Made by a program: the position numbers and the translations under genes. Source: Cnuella takakiae (lineage in GTDB: Bacteria > Bacteroidota > Bacteroidia > Chitinophagales > Chitinophagaceae). Taken from it: DNA of 64,000 nucleotides. The DNA lies in NCBI RefSeq assembly GCF_001953305.1, contig NZ_MTFE01000010.1:2218044-2282043 (forward strand). Reading direction: 5' to 3'. Positions 34,211 through 44,612 of this stretch are shown here, piece by piece (the stretch's first letter is position 1; every line of letters begins with the position of its first letter). The notes beneath the pieces were generated by a model. That model made no database searches and was not told the DNA's origin. It saw only the letters and a list, made by a program, of their open reading frames with translations.

Positions 34211-34906
34211 ATGGCTTTCATTCCTAAAAAAAGAAAAGCAGCCAACGCTAAGGTGGATGCTAACAAAATATACTCACTGAAAGACGCCGCTACCCTGGTG
34301 AAAGAAGTGAACACCGCCAAGTTTGACGCTTCTGTTGACATCCACGTTCGTCTGGGTGTTGATCCTAAGAAAGCTGACCAGGCTATCCGCGGTACCGTTA
34401 ACCTGCCCCATGGCACCGGTAAAACCAAGCGTGTACTGGTACTGTGCGGTCCCGACCAGGAAGCAGCTGCCAAAGGTGCAGGTGCCGACTACGTAGGTCT
34501 GGACGAGTTTGTACAAAAGATCGACGGTGGCTGGACCGATGTTGACGTAATCATCGCTACACCTGCCGTAATGCCAAAGATTGGTCGTCTGGGTAAGATC
34601 CTGGGTCCCCGCAACCTGATGCCCAACCCGAAGACCGGTACCGTTACCAACGACGTAGCCTCCGCGGTGAACGACGTAAAAGGTGGTAAGATCGCTTACA
34701 AGGTTGACAAAGCTGGTATCATCCACGCTTCTATCGGCCGCGTATCGTTCAGCCCTGAGAAACTGGCTGAGAACAGCACCGAGCTGATCAACGCCCTCAT
34801 CAAGGCAAAGCCTGCTACCGCTAAAGGTACTTACCTGAAAGGCCTGACCATGGCTTCTACCATGAGCCCCGGCATTTCTATCGACACCAAATCTTTTGTT
34901 CACTAA
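34211..34906 (+). CDS. rplA: 50S ribosomal protein uL1
   Basis: A 231-residue protein with [40 protein letters not shown]-type central motif and the C-terminal [18 protein letters not shown]. It forms the L1 stalk near the E site and in many bacteria represses its own operon by binding the rplK leader. Confidence 0.98.
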   Translation: MAFIPKKRKAANAKVDANKIYSLKDAATLVKEVNTAKFDASVDIHVRLGVDPKKADQAIRGTVNLPHGTGKTKRVLVLCGPDQEAAAKGAGADYVGLDEFVQKIDGGWTDVDVIIATPAVMPKIGRLGKILGPRNLMPNPKTGTVTNDVASAVNDVKGGKIAYKVDKAGIIHASIGRVSFSPEKLAENSTELINALIKAKPATAKGTYLKGLTMASTMSPGISIDTKSFVH

Positions 34907-34945
34907 TCCTAGACGAATCCGTTCGGCAGGACCAAAATATTTGCA

Positions 34946-35482
34946 ATGACTAAAGAGCAAAAAAACGAGATCATTGAAGTGTTGAAGGGTAAGTTCTCCC
35001 AGTACAACAACTTCTATGTTACCAATACTGAATCGCTCACTGTAGAGCAGGTTTCCAAGCTGCGCCGCGCTTGCTTCAGCAAGAACGTGGAAATGAAAGT
35101 GGCTAAGAACACCCTGATCAAGAAGGCCCTGGAAGCTCTCGGCAACGAGCAGTACAACGGCATGTTCGACTCTCTGAACAACGTAACTGCCCTGATGTTC
35201 TCTGAGAACCCCAAGGAGCCGGCCCTGATCCTTTCTTCTTTCCGTCAGGATTCGAAAGGAGAGAAGCCCGAACTGAAGGCTGCCTTTATCAATGGCGATA
35301 TCTACGCCGGCGACAATAACCTGGTTGCCCTCACCAAGATCAAGACCAAGAACGAGCTTATCGGCGAAGTTATTGGCCTGTTGCAATCGCCTGCTAAGCG
35401 TGTACTGGCTGCCCTGTTGCACCACCACGAGCAAGCTGGCAACGGCGGTGCAGAAGCACCTGCTGAAGCAGCAGCTGAGTAA
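34946..35482 (+). CDS. rplJ: 50S ribosomal protein uL10
   Basis: A 178-residue protein, MTKEQKNEIIEVLKGKFSQYNNFYV, then KLRRACFSKNVEMKVAKNTLIKKAL. It anchors L7/L12 dimers to the ribosome through its C-terminal helix, here followed by an Ala/Glu-rich tail. Spacing to rplA is 39 bp. Confidence 0.98.
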   Translation: MTKEQKNEIIEVLKGKFSQYNNFYVTNTESLTVEQVSKLRRACFSKNVEMKVAKNTLIKKALEALGNEQYNGMFDSLNNVTALMFSENPKEPALILSSFRQDSKGEKPELKAAFINGDIYAGDNNLVALTKIKTKNELIGEVIGLLQSPAKRVLAALLHHHEQAGNGGAEAPAEAAAE

Positions 35483-35556
35483 TGTGCTAATTGTTCATTA
35501 CACACGCAATTTCTTATAATTAGCACATTGGCACATTAGCTAATTGGCTCATTATA
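35481..35556. repeat. Word-repeat hairpin built on GTGCTAAT, third copy
   Basis: AATGTGCTAATT (35481-35492) is exactly complementary to AATTAGCACATT (35518-35529), with more GCACATTAGC words beyond. It overlaps the rplJ stop codon and lies in the 172-bp gap before rplL, where it may affect the rplJ/rplL stoichiometry. Confidence 0.65.
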
Positions 35557-35654
35557 CAACTCCCGCTTCTGGGGTAACCAAAGAAGCAAAATTTTTTTAA
35601 ACCCTCCGGCGGATCCCTTGTAAGGGGCGTGAAGTCGGGAAAAATTTTCAAAAA

Positions 35655-36029
35655 ATGGCAGACGTAAAAGCACTTGCTGAACAACTGGTAGGCCTGACTG
35701 TAAAAGAAGTACAGGAACTGGCTGATGTACTGAAATCTGAATACGGCATCGAGCCTGCTGCTGCAGCTGTAGTAGTAGCCGCTGACGGTGGTGGTGGCGC
35801 AGCCGCTGCTGAAGAGAAAACTTCATTCGACGTAATCCTGAAAGCTGCAGGTGCTTCGAAACTGAACGTAGTAAAAATCGTTAAAGACCTGACCGGTCTG
35901 GGCCTGAAAGAAGCCAAAGACCTGGTTGACGGCGCTCCCAAGCCCGTTAAAGAAGGTGTTGACAAAGCTACCGCTGAAGACATCGCTGCTAAGCTGAAAG
36001 AAGCTGGCGCTGACGTTGAGATCGCTTAA
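35655..36029 (+). CDS. rplL: 50S ribosomal protein bL12
   Basis: A 124-residue acidic stalk protein: N-terminal dimerisation helices ([33 protein letters not shown]), an Ala-rich hinge ([20 protein letters not shown]) and the C-terminal domain ([35 protein letters not shown]). It recruits translation GTPases. A terminator follows, so the usual rplL-rpoBC link is broken here. Confidence 0.98.
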   Translation: MADVKALAEQLVGLTVKEVQELADVLKSEYGIEPAAAAVVVAADGGGGAAAAEEKTSFDVILKAAGASKLNVVKIVKDLTGLGLKEAKDLVDGAPKPVKEGVDKATAEDIAAKLKEAGADVEIA

Positions 36030-36050
36030 TTCGATTTCAATCAATATTGA

Positions 36051-36082
36051 AAAGGGCTTTCCGCAGGGAAGGCCCTTTTTGT
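36051..36082 (+). terminator. Rho-independent terminator of rplL
   Basis: AAAGGGC-TTTCC, loop GCAG, GGAA-GGCCCTTT and a T-run. Confidence 0.88.
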
Positions 36083-36162
36083 TTTGCCTGCCTGCCATTT
36101 TACACCAGCGGTGTTTTCATGTCCCTGTTCTTGCCTATTTTCCACTACCTAAACATGTACGA

Positions 36163-38199
36163 ATGAAGACCAGACCTTCGGTGGTTATTGCCGCCTCATT
36201 GCTTTTGTTTGCTGCCTGCAAGAACAAGAATGCCGGACAGGGCACAGCCCGTCAGCCGGCTTTTGATGTTTCCGGTATCGACGCTACGGTTAAACCCGGT
36301 GATAACTTCTTTTTATACGCCAACGGCAAATGGATGAAGGCCGCAAAGATACCTGATGACCAAAGCGGCTGGGGAAGTTTTTATACGCTGTACCAGGACA
36401 ACCTGAAGCAACTGCATACCCTTTTGGAAGAAGCAGGCGCCAGCGGTGCTGAAAAGGGCACTACAGAGCAGAAGGTAGGTGATTACTACGCCAGCGGCAT
36501 GGATACGCTTGCCATCGAAAAAGCAGGCCTGAAACCTATCCAGCCGCTACTGGCTAAAGTGGATGCCGTTTCAGATTACAAGCAGTTCATGAACCTGGTG
36601 CATGAAGGTTATACTACCGGTAATGGCGACCTGATGGGCTTCTATGTTTTTGCCGATGAAAAGAACAGCCGGATGAATATTCCGGTGTTTACCCAAACAG
36701 GCCTGAGCCTGCCGGAAAAAGATTATTACACCAAAGGCGACAGCGCCTCTGTAGCAGCCCGTAATGCGATGATCCGGTATGCATCCAAGTTGTTTGTACT
36801 TGCAGGGCAGGATACGGCTACAGCCGCAAAAAACGCACAGGCTGTTCTGGCATTGGAAACGGAAATTGCCAAATCGCACCGCAGCCCGGTAGAACTCCGC
36901 AACCCCCAGTTGAACTATAATAAAATGGCTGTTTCCGATTTGCACAAACAACAACCCAATATCAACTGGACTGGTTTCTTTAATACCATTGGGGCAAAGC
37001 CCGATAGCGTGAATGTAGGGCAGCCTGATTATTTCGCTGCTCTTAACAACATGCTTCCGGGAAAACCCATTGAGCTATGGAAAACAAAGCTGAAATACGA
37101 TTACCTGCGCAATAGTGCCGGTTTGTTGCCCAAGTCTTTCCGGGATGCCAGCTTTGCCTTTAAACAAACTTTCAGCGGCCAGAAAGTGCAGGAAGACCGT
37201 TGGAAAACCATCGTGAATGCCGCCGACCAGGAAATGGGCGAGTTGTTGGGTCAACTGTATGTAAAAAAGCACTTTACCGAAGATGCCAAGAAGCGGATGG
37301 ATGAACTGGTAAGCAACCTGCAAAAAGCATTTGCCGCCCGTATCCAGAAACTGGATTGGATGAGTGATAGCACCAAGCAAAGGGCAAATGCTAAGCTCAA
37401 TACCTTCCTGAAAAAAATTGGTTACCCCGAGAAGTGGAAGAACTATGACGATGTAACCATTGATCGCAATAGTTTTTACGCCAATGGAAAAGCATTGGCT
37501 GTTCATGGGCAAAAAGAAATGATCGGCAAGATCGGAAAGCCGGTGGACCGCAGCGAGTGGATGATGAGCCCGCCTACGGTAAATGCATATTACAACCCTA
37601 CCAACAACGAGATCGTATTTCCGGCAGGTATCCTGCAATATCCATTCTTCAACCCCAATGCAGATGATGCTATCAACTACGGAGGTATCGGAATGGTAAT
37701 CGGTCACGAGATGACGCATGGTTTCGATGACCAGGGCAGCCAGTACGATGCAGCAGGTAATTTGCAGAACTGGTGGACCAAGGAAGACAATGAGCGGTTC
37801 AAGGCCAAAACAGCAGCCGTGGTAAAGCAGTATAATGGGTATACCGTGTTCGACTCCCTTCATGTAAAAGGCGAGCTTACCCTTGGTGAAAACATTGCTG
37901 ATATCGGCGGACTTGCCATTGCCTGGGATGCATTCCAAATGACCGATCAGGCAAAGAGCAAGGATAAGATTGATGGCTTTACTCCTGACCAGCGGTTCTT
38001 CCTTGGCTTTGCGCAGGTATGGCGCCTGATCAATCGGGATGAAACCATGCGTATGCGCCTCAACGTTGACCCGCATTCCCCAGAGATGTTCCGGGTAAAT
38101 GGCCCACTTGCCAACTTCGATCCTTTTTATACAGCCTTCAATGTAACAGAAGGAGACAAGCTTTATATCAAACCCGACCAAAGGGCAAGGATCTGGTAA
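36163..38199 (+). CDS. M13 family (neprilysin-like) zinc metallopeptidase lipoprotein
   Basis: A 678-residue lipoprotein (signal MKTRPSVVIAASLLLFAAC, lipobox cysteine 19). The M13 N-terminal domain (about 50-430) starts FFLYANGKWMKAAKIPDDQSGWG; the catalytic domain has the zinc motif H515-E-M-T-H519 (VIGHEMTHGFDDQG) and the third ligand E576 (GENIADIGGLAIAWDAF). A conserved C-terminal arginine (RARIW) ends the chain. It degrades oligopeptides in the periplasm or at the surface. It stands where rpoB is expected. Confidence 0.95.
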   Translation: MKTRPSVVIAASLLLFAACKNKNAGQGTARQPAFDVSGIDATVKPGDNFFLYANGKWMKAAKIPDDQSGWGSFYTLYQDNLKQLHTLLEEAGASGAEKGTTEQKVGDYYASGMDTLAIEKAGLKPIQPLLAKVDAVSDYKQFMNLVHEGYTTGNGDLMGFYVFADEKNSRMNIPVFTQTGLSLPEKDYYTKGDSASVAARNAMIRYASKLFVLAGQDTATAAKNAQAVLALETEIAKSHRSPVELRNPQLNYNKMAVSDLHKQQPNINWTGFFNTIGAKPDSVNVGQPDYFAALNNMLPGKPIELWKTKLKYDYLRNSAGLLPKSFRDASFAFKQTFSGQKVQEDRWKTIVNAADQEMGELLGQLYVKKHFTEDAKKRMDELVSNLQKAFAARIQKLDWMSDSTKQRANAKLNTFLKKIGYPEKWKNYDDVTIDRNSFYANGKALAVHGQKEMIGKIGKPVDRSEWMMSPPTVNAYYNPTNNEIVFPAGILQYPFFNPNADDAINYGGIGMVIGHEMTHGFDDQGSQYDAAGNLQNWWTKEDNERFKAKTAAVVKQYNGYTVFDSLHVKGELTLGENIADIGGLAIAWDAFQMTDQAKSKDKIDGFTPDQRFFLGFAQVWRLINRDETMRMRLNVDPHSPEMFRVNGPLANFDPFYTAFNVTEGDKLYIKPDQRARIW

Positions 38200-38224
38200 G
38201 CCACCAGATTGATATTTCGGTTAT

Positions 38225-38250
38225 AGGCCCGCGTTATTGCGGGCCTTTTT
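38225..38250 (+). terminator. Rho-independent terminator of the M13 peptidase gene
   Basis: AGGCCCGC-GTTATT-GCGGGCCT plus TTTT. Confidence 0.9.
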
Positions 38251-39211
38251 AAATGGTAAAAGCGTGCAGCATAGCCACCTTTTATTTTTAAACAAGTTGC
38301 CTGGGTTAAGTGCAACAGGATATTGGAATGCACAGTTTTTACAATAGGTATGGTATTTTTTAGGGTTGCTTTTAGCTGTAGATGATATTTAGTTGCAGGA
38401 AGCTTATCTAAAATAAAAAGTGTCTACAGTGGTGATTCAAGAATTGCTATGCTCCAATACAATTACATCTGTTTTATTTGAATGCAAAATTCAGTAAGCG
38501 ATGCCAGCCTGCCGAAATGAAAATTAAGGTGTTTGCAATTACTTAAGCCAAACAGTACTGCCTTTAAGTTATTACGCTTTTATAATAAATTTTAAAAGCG
38601 CTGCTCCATTTTAAGTTCAATCATAGGCGATTTGATGGTTTTTTGCTAGGTCTTATTTGTCTGCAAAATGAAACAATAGTAAAGCCATTTAAATCACGGC
38701 CTTTCCAACTCCAGGATGATAAAGCAAAAACTGGGGGAACGAAAACTTAAGTGATTAAAAGAGTTGAAGGTTTGCAACGTTGACTTACATGAATTCTAAT
38801 AACAGGTATGACGGCTCTTATCTTTAATTTATTAATACCTGTGGAACATTTTGAAGTATGCTATTAATTGAGCGTGCTTGCAGAATGTGTATAATAGCAA
38901 TTTCTTTCTTATCAGGTATGGGCTAGTTAATTGCAAGGGAGAAAATTTAGTTCATGCTAATTATTGGTTTAGGGCAATAAACATTTTGTTTTCCAATCGT
39001 TTGTTGCTTTTTATAACTGGTTTAAAAACCAAGTAGGCAGGTCTGGAATTATGGGTATTTGTAGTAAAAAGTAAGGTGTTTCAGGCTTTACCTAAAGCTG
39101 TTGCATTTTGCTCAACCTGCAAATTAGTTATAGCGCATACTTACTGTTTTAAATCAATCGTTTATCCTTCGACGTTAGTTTGAAAAATTAAGTCTTGTTA
39201 CCAACTGTCAC
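38251..39211. other. AT-rich gap of 0.96 kb without a gene
   Basis: No frame over about 60 codons with a credible start or a recognisable product, no tRNA and no clear inverted repeat is visible. The base composition is clearly more AT-rich than the flanking genes and stop codons are dense in all frames. It may hold an untranslated RNA, a decayed gene or a remnant of an insertion. I could not choose. Confidence 0.6.
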
Positions 39212-40144
39212 TTAGTCGAACTGCAAATATGGCAGTAGCTGTTCTAAGGCCTTTTCATCAAGGAGCATGAGCTGCTCCAGGTCTTTCTTACTCTTAATGG
39301 GGCCATGTTGCTGGCGATAGGCAACGATGCTTTTTGCAACCTCCCATTTTATATAAGGGTGCGCGCTCAATTCTTCTTTTGATGCAGTATTAATTTTTAT
39401 TTTAGAAAGTTGCGGGTCTGTTAGTTTCAATTTTGGTTTAATCTTCTGAAAGATTGAATCCTGGAGTCCATAGGTGGTACCAACCTGCTCGATGGATACA
39501 AAGCCGCCCAGTTTAGCCCGGAAGTTCACAATCCGGCTGGCCATTTTTGATCCTATGCCCGGCAGGGCGATCCATTCACTGGTGTCGGCAGTGTTTATAT
39601 CGATTGTTTTTGATGGGTACGTTTTTAGTTCATTATTGATTTCCCTTTTGGCAAATTCCGGCTGATCAGATGCATTTGTTTGAATTTTTATGTAAGGCGC
39701 CACTCTTTGATAAAAATTTTTAGGCAGGCCCCAGATTTTTTGCAGGTCCTCCTTCCTGTAAAATCTGCCGCCCTTATTCCGGTAATTGATGATGGTGCGG
39801 GCAGTACGTTCCCGCAGACCAAGACGCTTCCATCCTGCTTCATCCAAACTGTTTGGATCAAAGGGGAACAAGGAGCCTGCGTTTGGTTCAGGAGCCAAGG
39901 GAACAGTTGCATCACCGAAACCACTTTCCGGGGCTGCACTTTGGTAACCGGCAACCCTGGATGAGTCGGTTTTGTCGAGCCAGCTTTTCAGGGAATCATC
40001 CAGGATTATAGGCGGTGCGACTTTTTCCGGCACCAGGTAGGGAAGTATATATATTATTAAGATGAGGAGCACGAGGGTAAACGCCCCGATGCGGTCTTTC
40101 CGGCTAAAGGTGAGGTAGCCTGAAATAAAAGCCTTCCAATTCAT
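39212..40144 (-). CDS. Helix-hairpin-helix (ComEA-like) membrane-anchored DNA-binding protein
   Basis: A 310-residue protein with an N-terminal cytoplasmic stub and one membrane helix (about 20-42, IGAFTLVLLILIIYILPYLV), then three helix-hairpin-helix units: SLDEAGWKRLGLRERTARTIINYRNKGG, INTADTSEWIALPGIGSKMASRIVNFRAKLGG, and INTASKEELSAHPYIKWEVAKSIVAYRQQHG. These are ComEA-type DNA-binding repeats. It may act in DNA uptake or as a cell-surface DNA-binding protein; competence genes are not nearby. It is transcribed away from rpoB. Confidence 0.85.
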   Translation of the reverse strand: MNWKAFISGYLTFSRKDRIGAFTLVLLILIIYILPYLVPEKVAPPIILDDSLKSWLDKTDSSRVAGYQSAAPESGFGDATVPLAPEPNAGSLFPFDPNSLDEAGWKRLGLRERTARTIINYRNKGGRFYRKEDLQKIWGLPKNFYQRVAPYIKIQTNASDQPEFAKREINNELKTYPSKTIDINTADTSEWIALPGIGSKMASRIVNFRAKLGGFVSIEQVGTTYGLQDSIFQKIKPKLKLTDPQLSKIKINTASKEELSAHPYIKWEVAKSIVAYRQQHGPIKSKKDLEQLMLLDEKALEQLLPYLQFD

Positions 40145-40341
40145 AGTGCAGATTTAAGGATCGCAGATGATGGGGTGTAGGCGGGTGGCTTGGTAGGGAC
40201 AGATTGTTATAACGAAGCAGTGCAAGTGGGATGATCAATAATTTTACAAGAATGCTTTTTATATCCTAGACTATTTATCATCCACAATCCTTAATTTACT
40301 GTAAATTTTTCTCCGGCACCATCTTTGTTGCCCCGAAACTC

Positions 40342-40371
40342 TTGTTGGTGTGGCTTATTTCCTTACTTTTG
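40342..40371 (+). promoter_or_regulatory. rpoB promoter
   Basis: A degenerate -33 (TTGTTGG, 40342-40348) and a perfect -7 box TACTTTTG (40364-40371), 155 bp before the rpoB start. It confirms that rpoB is transcribed independently of the ribosomal genes, with a leader of about 150 nt. Confidence 0.6.
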
Positions 40372-40526
40372 CCCTCCTAGTTTTGGCCAAAAACAATTTT
40401 GACGGTACATATTTTACGCTAAAGTGTTGACTTTCACCAGCTTTTGTACAGTGCTACAGGAGCAGGGGAGAGTTATCTGCGTATTGGAACGTACTTGTCT
40501 AAAACTTTAAACCGGTATTATTTTAT

Positions 40527-43500
40527 ATGCCTGCAACAACAACGAATCAGCGGATCAACTTCGGTAAGATCGGCAAAATTGCCGACACGCCTGATCTGCT
40601 CGCCGTTCAGATCCAGTCGTTTAAAGAGTTCTTCCAGTTAGAGACAACTCCCGACAAGCGCAACAACGAAGGTCTGTTCCGTGTGTTCAAGGAAAATTTC
40701 CCGATCACGGACACTCGTAACATCTTCGTACTGGAGTTCCTCGACTATTTTATTGATCCGCCCCGTTACACCATTGAAGAGTGTATGGAGCGTGGTCTGA
40801 CCTACGCTGTGCCCCTGAAAGCAAAACTGCGCCTGAGCTGTAATGACGAGGAGCACATCGACTTCCAAACCATTGTTCAGGACGTGTTCCTGGGCAATAT
40901 CCCCTACATGACTCCCCGTGGTACCTTCGTGATCAATGGTGCGGAGCGTGTGGTGGTTTCCCAGCTTCACCGTTCCCCGGGTGTGTTCTTTGGCCAGTCT
41001 GTACACCCCAACGGTACGAAGATCTATTCTGCCCGTGTGATTCCTTTCAAAGGCGCATGGATGGAATTCGCTACCGACATCAACAACGTAATGTATGCGT
41101 ACATCGACCGTAAGAAGAAATTCCCGGTTACTACGCTGCTGCGTTCCATTGGTTTCGAAACCGATAAAGATATCCTCGAACTCTTCGGCATGGCCGACGA
41201 GGTGAAAGGAGAGAAGAAGGCCCTGCAGGAGCATGTAGGCAAGCGCCTCGCTGCCCGTGTACTCCGCAGCTGGGTTGAAGACTTCGTAGATGAGGACACC
41301 GGTGAGGTGGTATCGATTGAGCGTAACGAAGTGGTACTGGAGCGTGACTCCATCCTCGACGAAGAAGCCATCGATATGATCTCCGACATGGACGTTAAGT
41401 CGGTGTTCCTGCAGCGCGAAGACGTAGGTGGTGACTATGCCATCATCTACAATACCCTGAACAAGGATACTTCCAACTCCGAGCTGGAAGCCGTACAGGT
41501 GATCTACCGCCAGCTGCGCGGTGCCGATGCGCCTGATAACGAAACAGCCCGTGGTATCATCGACAAGCTGTTCTTCTCCGACAAGCGTTACGACCTCGGC
41601 GAAGTTGGTCGCTACAAGATTAACCGCAAGCTGAACCTGAACGCCAAGCTGGAGCAGAAGACCCTGACGAAGGAAGACATTATCGAGATCATCAAGTACC
41701 TCGTACGCCTCACCAACGGTAAGGCCGAGATCGATGACATTGATCACCTGTCCAACCGCCGGGTACGTACCGTAGGTGAGCAGTTGTATGCGCAGTTCGG
41801 TGTAGGTCTGGCCCGTATGGCCCGTACCATCCGTGAGCGTATGAACGTGCGTGACAACGAGGTATTTACCCCCGTTGACCTGATCAATGCCCGTACGCTG
41901 TCTTCGGTGATCAATTCCTTCTTTGGTACCAGCCAGTTGTCGCAGTTCCTCGACCAAACCAACCCCCTGAGTGAGATCACGCACAAGCGTCGTATCTCCG
42001 CACTCGGGCCTGGTGGTTTGAGCCGCGAACGTGCCGGCTTCGAGGTGCGTGACGTACACTACAGCCATTACGGTCGCCTGTGTACCATCGAAACTCCAGA
42101 AGGTCCCAACATCGGTCTGATCTCTACCCTCTGTGTTCACGCCGCCATCAACGAGATGGGCTTTATTGAAACGCCTTACCGTAAAGTAAAAGACGGTCGC
42201 GTAGATATGAAGGAACTCACCTTCCTGTCGGCAGAAGAAGAAGACAACGCCAAGATCGCCCAGGCCAACGTGCCTTTGAACGAGAAAGGCGAGTTCGTAG
42301 AAGATCGCATCGTTAGCCGTGAAACCGGTGACTTCCCGATCCTGGACAAAGGTGAGGTAGAATATATGGACGTTGCCCCCAACCAGATCGTAGGTCTGTC
42401 GGCATCGCTGATTCCGTTCCTGGAGCACGATGACGCCAACCGCGCACTGATGGGATCGAACATGCAACGTCAGGCGGTACCCCTGCTGCGTCCCGACGTA
42501 CCCATCGTTGGTACCGGTCTGGAAGGCAAGGCTGCCCGCGATGCCCGTATCCAGATCCACTCTGAAGGTGAGGGTGTGGTGGAGTTTGTGGATGCCAACG
42601 AAATTCATGTTCGTTACAACCGCAACTCCGACCAGCGCCTGGTATCATTCGAGGAAGATCTGAAGATCTACCGTTTGACCAAGTTTATCAAAACCAACCA
42701 GGAAACTTCCATCAACCTGAAGCCCGCCGTGAAGAAAGGCCAGAAGGTGGTAGAAGGCGACTTCCTTACCGAAGGTTACGCAACCAAGGATGGTGAACTG
42801 GCACTGGGTAAAAACCTGAAAGTGGCCTTCATGCCTTGGAAAGGTTACAACTTCGAGGATGCCATCGTAATCTCCGAGCGTGTAGTTAAAGAAGACATGT
42901 TCACTTCGGTGCACATTTCCGAATACGAACTGGAAGTACGCGACACCAAGCTGGGTGAAGAAGAACTGACCCCTGATATTCCCAACGTATCGGAAGATGC
43001 GACCAAAGACCTGGACGAGAACGGTATCATCCGGATTGGTGCCCAGATCAAGGAAGGCGATATCATGATCGGTAAGATCACCCCCAAAGGTGAATCTGAT
43101 CCTACGCCTGAAGAGAAGTTGCTCCGCGCCATCTTCGGCGACAAAGCCGGTGATGCCAAAGACGCTTCGCTGAAAGCACCCAACGGTGTGGAAGGTGTGG
43201 TGATCAACAAGAAGCTGTTCCAGCGTGCAAAAAAAGATAAGAACGCCAAAGTGCGTGAGAAAGCGGCCATCGAAAAGCTGGAGCGCATCCACGAGAAAAA
43301 CGTTCAGGACCTCATGGACGTGCTGCTCGACAAACTGCTGACCCTGTTGAAAGACAAGGCTAGCCAGGGCGTAAGCAACAACTTCGGTGAAGTGCTGATT
43401 GGCAAAGGCGCCAAGTTTACCCAAAAGAACCTGGCCCAGATCGATTACCAGAATGTGAACCCCCTGGGTTGGAGCGGTGATGCCAAGGTTGACGAGCAGA

Positions 43501-44330
43501 TCAACATCCTGCTGCACAACTACAACATCAAGTACAACGAAGAGCTGGGTCGTTACAAGCGTGAGAAGTTCAACATCTCCATTGGTGACGAACTGCCTGC
43601 AGGTGTACTGAAACTGGCTAAAGTATACATCGCCGTTAAGCGTAAGCTGAAGGTGGGTGATAAGATGGCCGGTCGCCACGGTAACAAAGGTATCGTAGCC
43701 AAAATTGTACGTGCCGAAGACATGCCGTTCCTGGAGAATGGTGAGCCCGTGGACATTGTACTGAACCCGCTGGGTGTACCTTCCCGTATGAACCTCGGAC
43801 AGATATATGAGACTGTGCTGGGTTGGGCAGGTATGAACCTGGGTACCAAGTTTGCCACGCCGATCTTCGACGGTGCTTCTACCGAAGACATCGCCCAGTT
43901 CTGCGAGCAGGCCGGTATCCCGATGTTCGGTCACACTTATCTCTATGATGGTGAAACCGGTGAGCGCTTCCACCAGAAGGCTACCGTTGGTGTGATCTAC
44001 ATGATCAAACTGCACCACATGGTGGATGACAAGATGCACGCCCGTTCGATCGGACCATACTCGCTCATCACGCAACAGCCCCTGGGTGGTAAAGCCCAGT
44101 TCGGTGGTCAGCGTTTCGGTGAGATGGAGGTGTGGGCACTCGAGGCCTACGGTGCATCCAACATCCTGCAGGAACTGCTTACCATTAAGTCGGATGACAT
44201 CATCGGTCGCGCTAAGACTTATGAGGCCATCGTTAAAGGAGAGAACGTTCCCCGTGCCGGTCTGCCCGAGTCGTTCAACGTACTCGTGCACGAACTGCGC
44301 GGTCTGGGTCTGGACCTCAAGTTTGAATAA
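40527..44330 (+). CDS. rpoB: RNA polymerase beta subunit
   Basis: A 1267-residue protein with the expected landmarks: fork and rifampicin pocket ([46 protein letters not shown]), the catalytic [26 protein letters not shown] and the C-terminal [24 protein letters not shown]. The rifampicin-contact residues appear wild type ([14 protein letters not shown]). It ends normally at LKFE. Unusually, no rpoC follows; a terminator and then a divergent antiporter gene come next. Confidence 0.99.
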   Translation: MPATTTNQRINFGKIGKIADTPDLLAVQIQSFKEFFQLETTPDKRNNEGLFRVFKENFPITDTRNIFVLEFLDYFIDPPRYTIEECMERGLTYAVPLKAKLRLSCNDEEHIDFQTIVQDVFLGNIPYMTPRGTFVINGAERVVVSQLHRSPGVFFGQSVHPNGTKIYSARVIPFKGAWMEFATDINNVMYAYIDRKKKFPVTTLLRSIGFETDKDILELFGMADEVKGEKKALQEHVGKRLAARVLRSWVEDFVDEDTGEVVSIERNEVVLERDSILDEEAIDMISDMDVKSVFLQREDVGGDYAIIYNTLNKDTSNSELEAVQVIYRQLRGADAPDNETARGIIDKLFFSDKRYDLGEVGRYKINRKLNLNAKLEQKTLTKEDIIEIIKYLVRLTNGKAEIDDIDHLSNRRVRTVGEQLYAQFGVGLARMARTIRERMNVRDNEVFTPVDLINARTLSSVINSFFGTSQLSQFLDQTNPLSEITHKRRISALGPGGLSRERAGFEVRDVHYSHYGRLCTIETPEGPNIGLISTLCVHAAINEMGFIETPYRKVKDGRVDMKELTFLSAEEEDNAKIAQANVPLNEKGEFVEDRIVSRETGDFPILDKGEVEYMDVAPNQIVGLSASLIPFLEHDDANRALMGSNMQRQAVPLLRPDVPIVGTGLEGKAARDARIQIHSEGEGVVEFVDANEIHVRYNRNSDQRLVSFEEDLKIYRLTKFIKTNQETSINLKPAVKKGQKVVEGDFLTEGYATKDGELALGKNLKVAFMPWKGYNFEDAIVISERVVKEDMFTSVHISEYELEVRDTKLGEEELTPDIPNVSEDATKDLDENGIIRIGAQIKEGDIMIGKITPKGESDPTPEEKLLRAIFGDKAGDAKDASLKAPNGVEGVVINKKLFQRAKKDKNAKVREKAAIEKLERIHEKNVQDLMDVLLDKLLTLLKDKASQGVSNNFGEVLIGKGAKFTQKNLAQIDYQNVNPLGWSGDAKVDEQINILLHNYNIKYNEELGRYKREKFNISIGDELPAGVLKLAKVYIAVKRKLKVGDKMAGRHGNKGIVAKIVRAEDMPFLENGEPVDIVLNPLGVPSRMNLGQIYETVLGWAGMNLGTKFATPIFDGASTEDIAQFCEQAGIPMFGHTYLYDGETGERFHQKATVGVIYMIKLHHMVDDKMHARSIGPYSLITQQPLGGKAQFGGQRFGEMEVWALEAYGASNILQELLTIKSDDIIGRAKTYEAIVKGENVPRAGLPESFNVLVHELRGLGLDLKFE

Positions 44331-44352
44331 GCAAACTTTTATACATGCAAAG

Positions 44353-44379
44353 AGCCGTTCCGAAAGGAGCGGCTTTTTT
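44353..44379 (+). terminator. Rho-independent terminator of rpoB
   Basis: AGCCG-T-TCC, loop GAAA, GGA-G-CGGCT, then TTTTT. It shows that rpoB is the last gene of its transcript. Confidence 0.88.
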
Positions 44380-44395
44380 GTTTTGTTTCTCGCAA

Positions 44396-44440
44396 AGGTG
44401 CTAAGGTGCAAAGGATTTCTCGCAACGACGCAAAGGGGCA
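44396..44440. repeat. Single-arm CGCAAAG word repeat
   Basis: CGCAAAGGTGCTAAGGTGC and CGCAACGACGCAAAGG: two direct repeats of the word seen at 2641-2728, but with no complementary arm. It may be half of a decayed hairpin. The rest of the 280 bp to the antiporter gene shows nothing else. Confidence 0.45.
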
Positions 44441-44612
44441 ACGACGGATGTTGATTACGATTGCCGACTAACAGGTATTTGTCTTGCCGACGTATGTTGG
44501 CATCTCCTGCAATAATTAACCATGTTAGATATAGAGGGTGGTAAAATCAATGCGGCTTTTAATTAAGCTGAATACTATTTCACCATCTGGAAAACAGAGT
44601 AATCAGAGGTTG

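Noticed and set aside
38251-39211. A decayed gene in the AT-rich gap
   Set aside because: I could not find any frame fragment with a recognisable family.
44331-44612. A truncated or frameshifted rpoC
   Set aside because: No rpoC-like peptide is visible in any frame; only a terminator and a CGCAAAG repeat are present.
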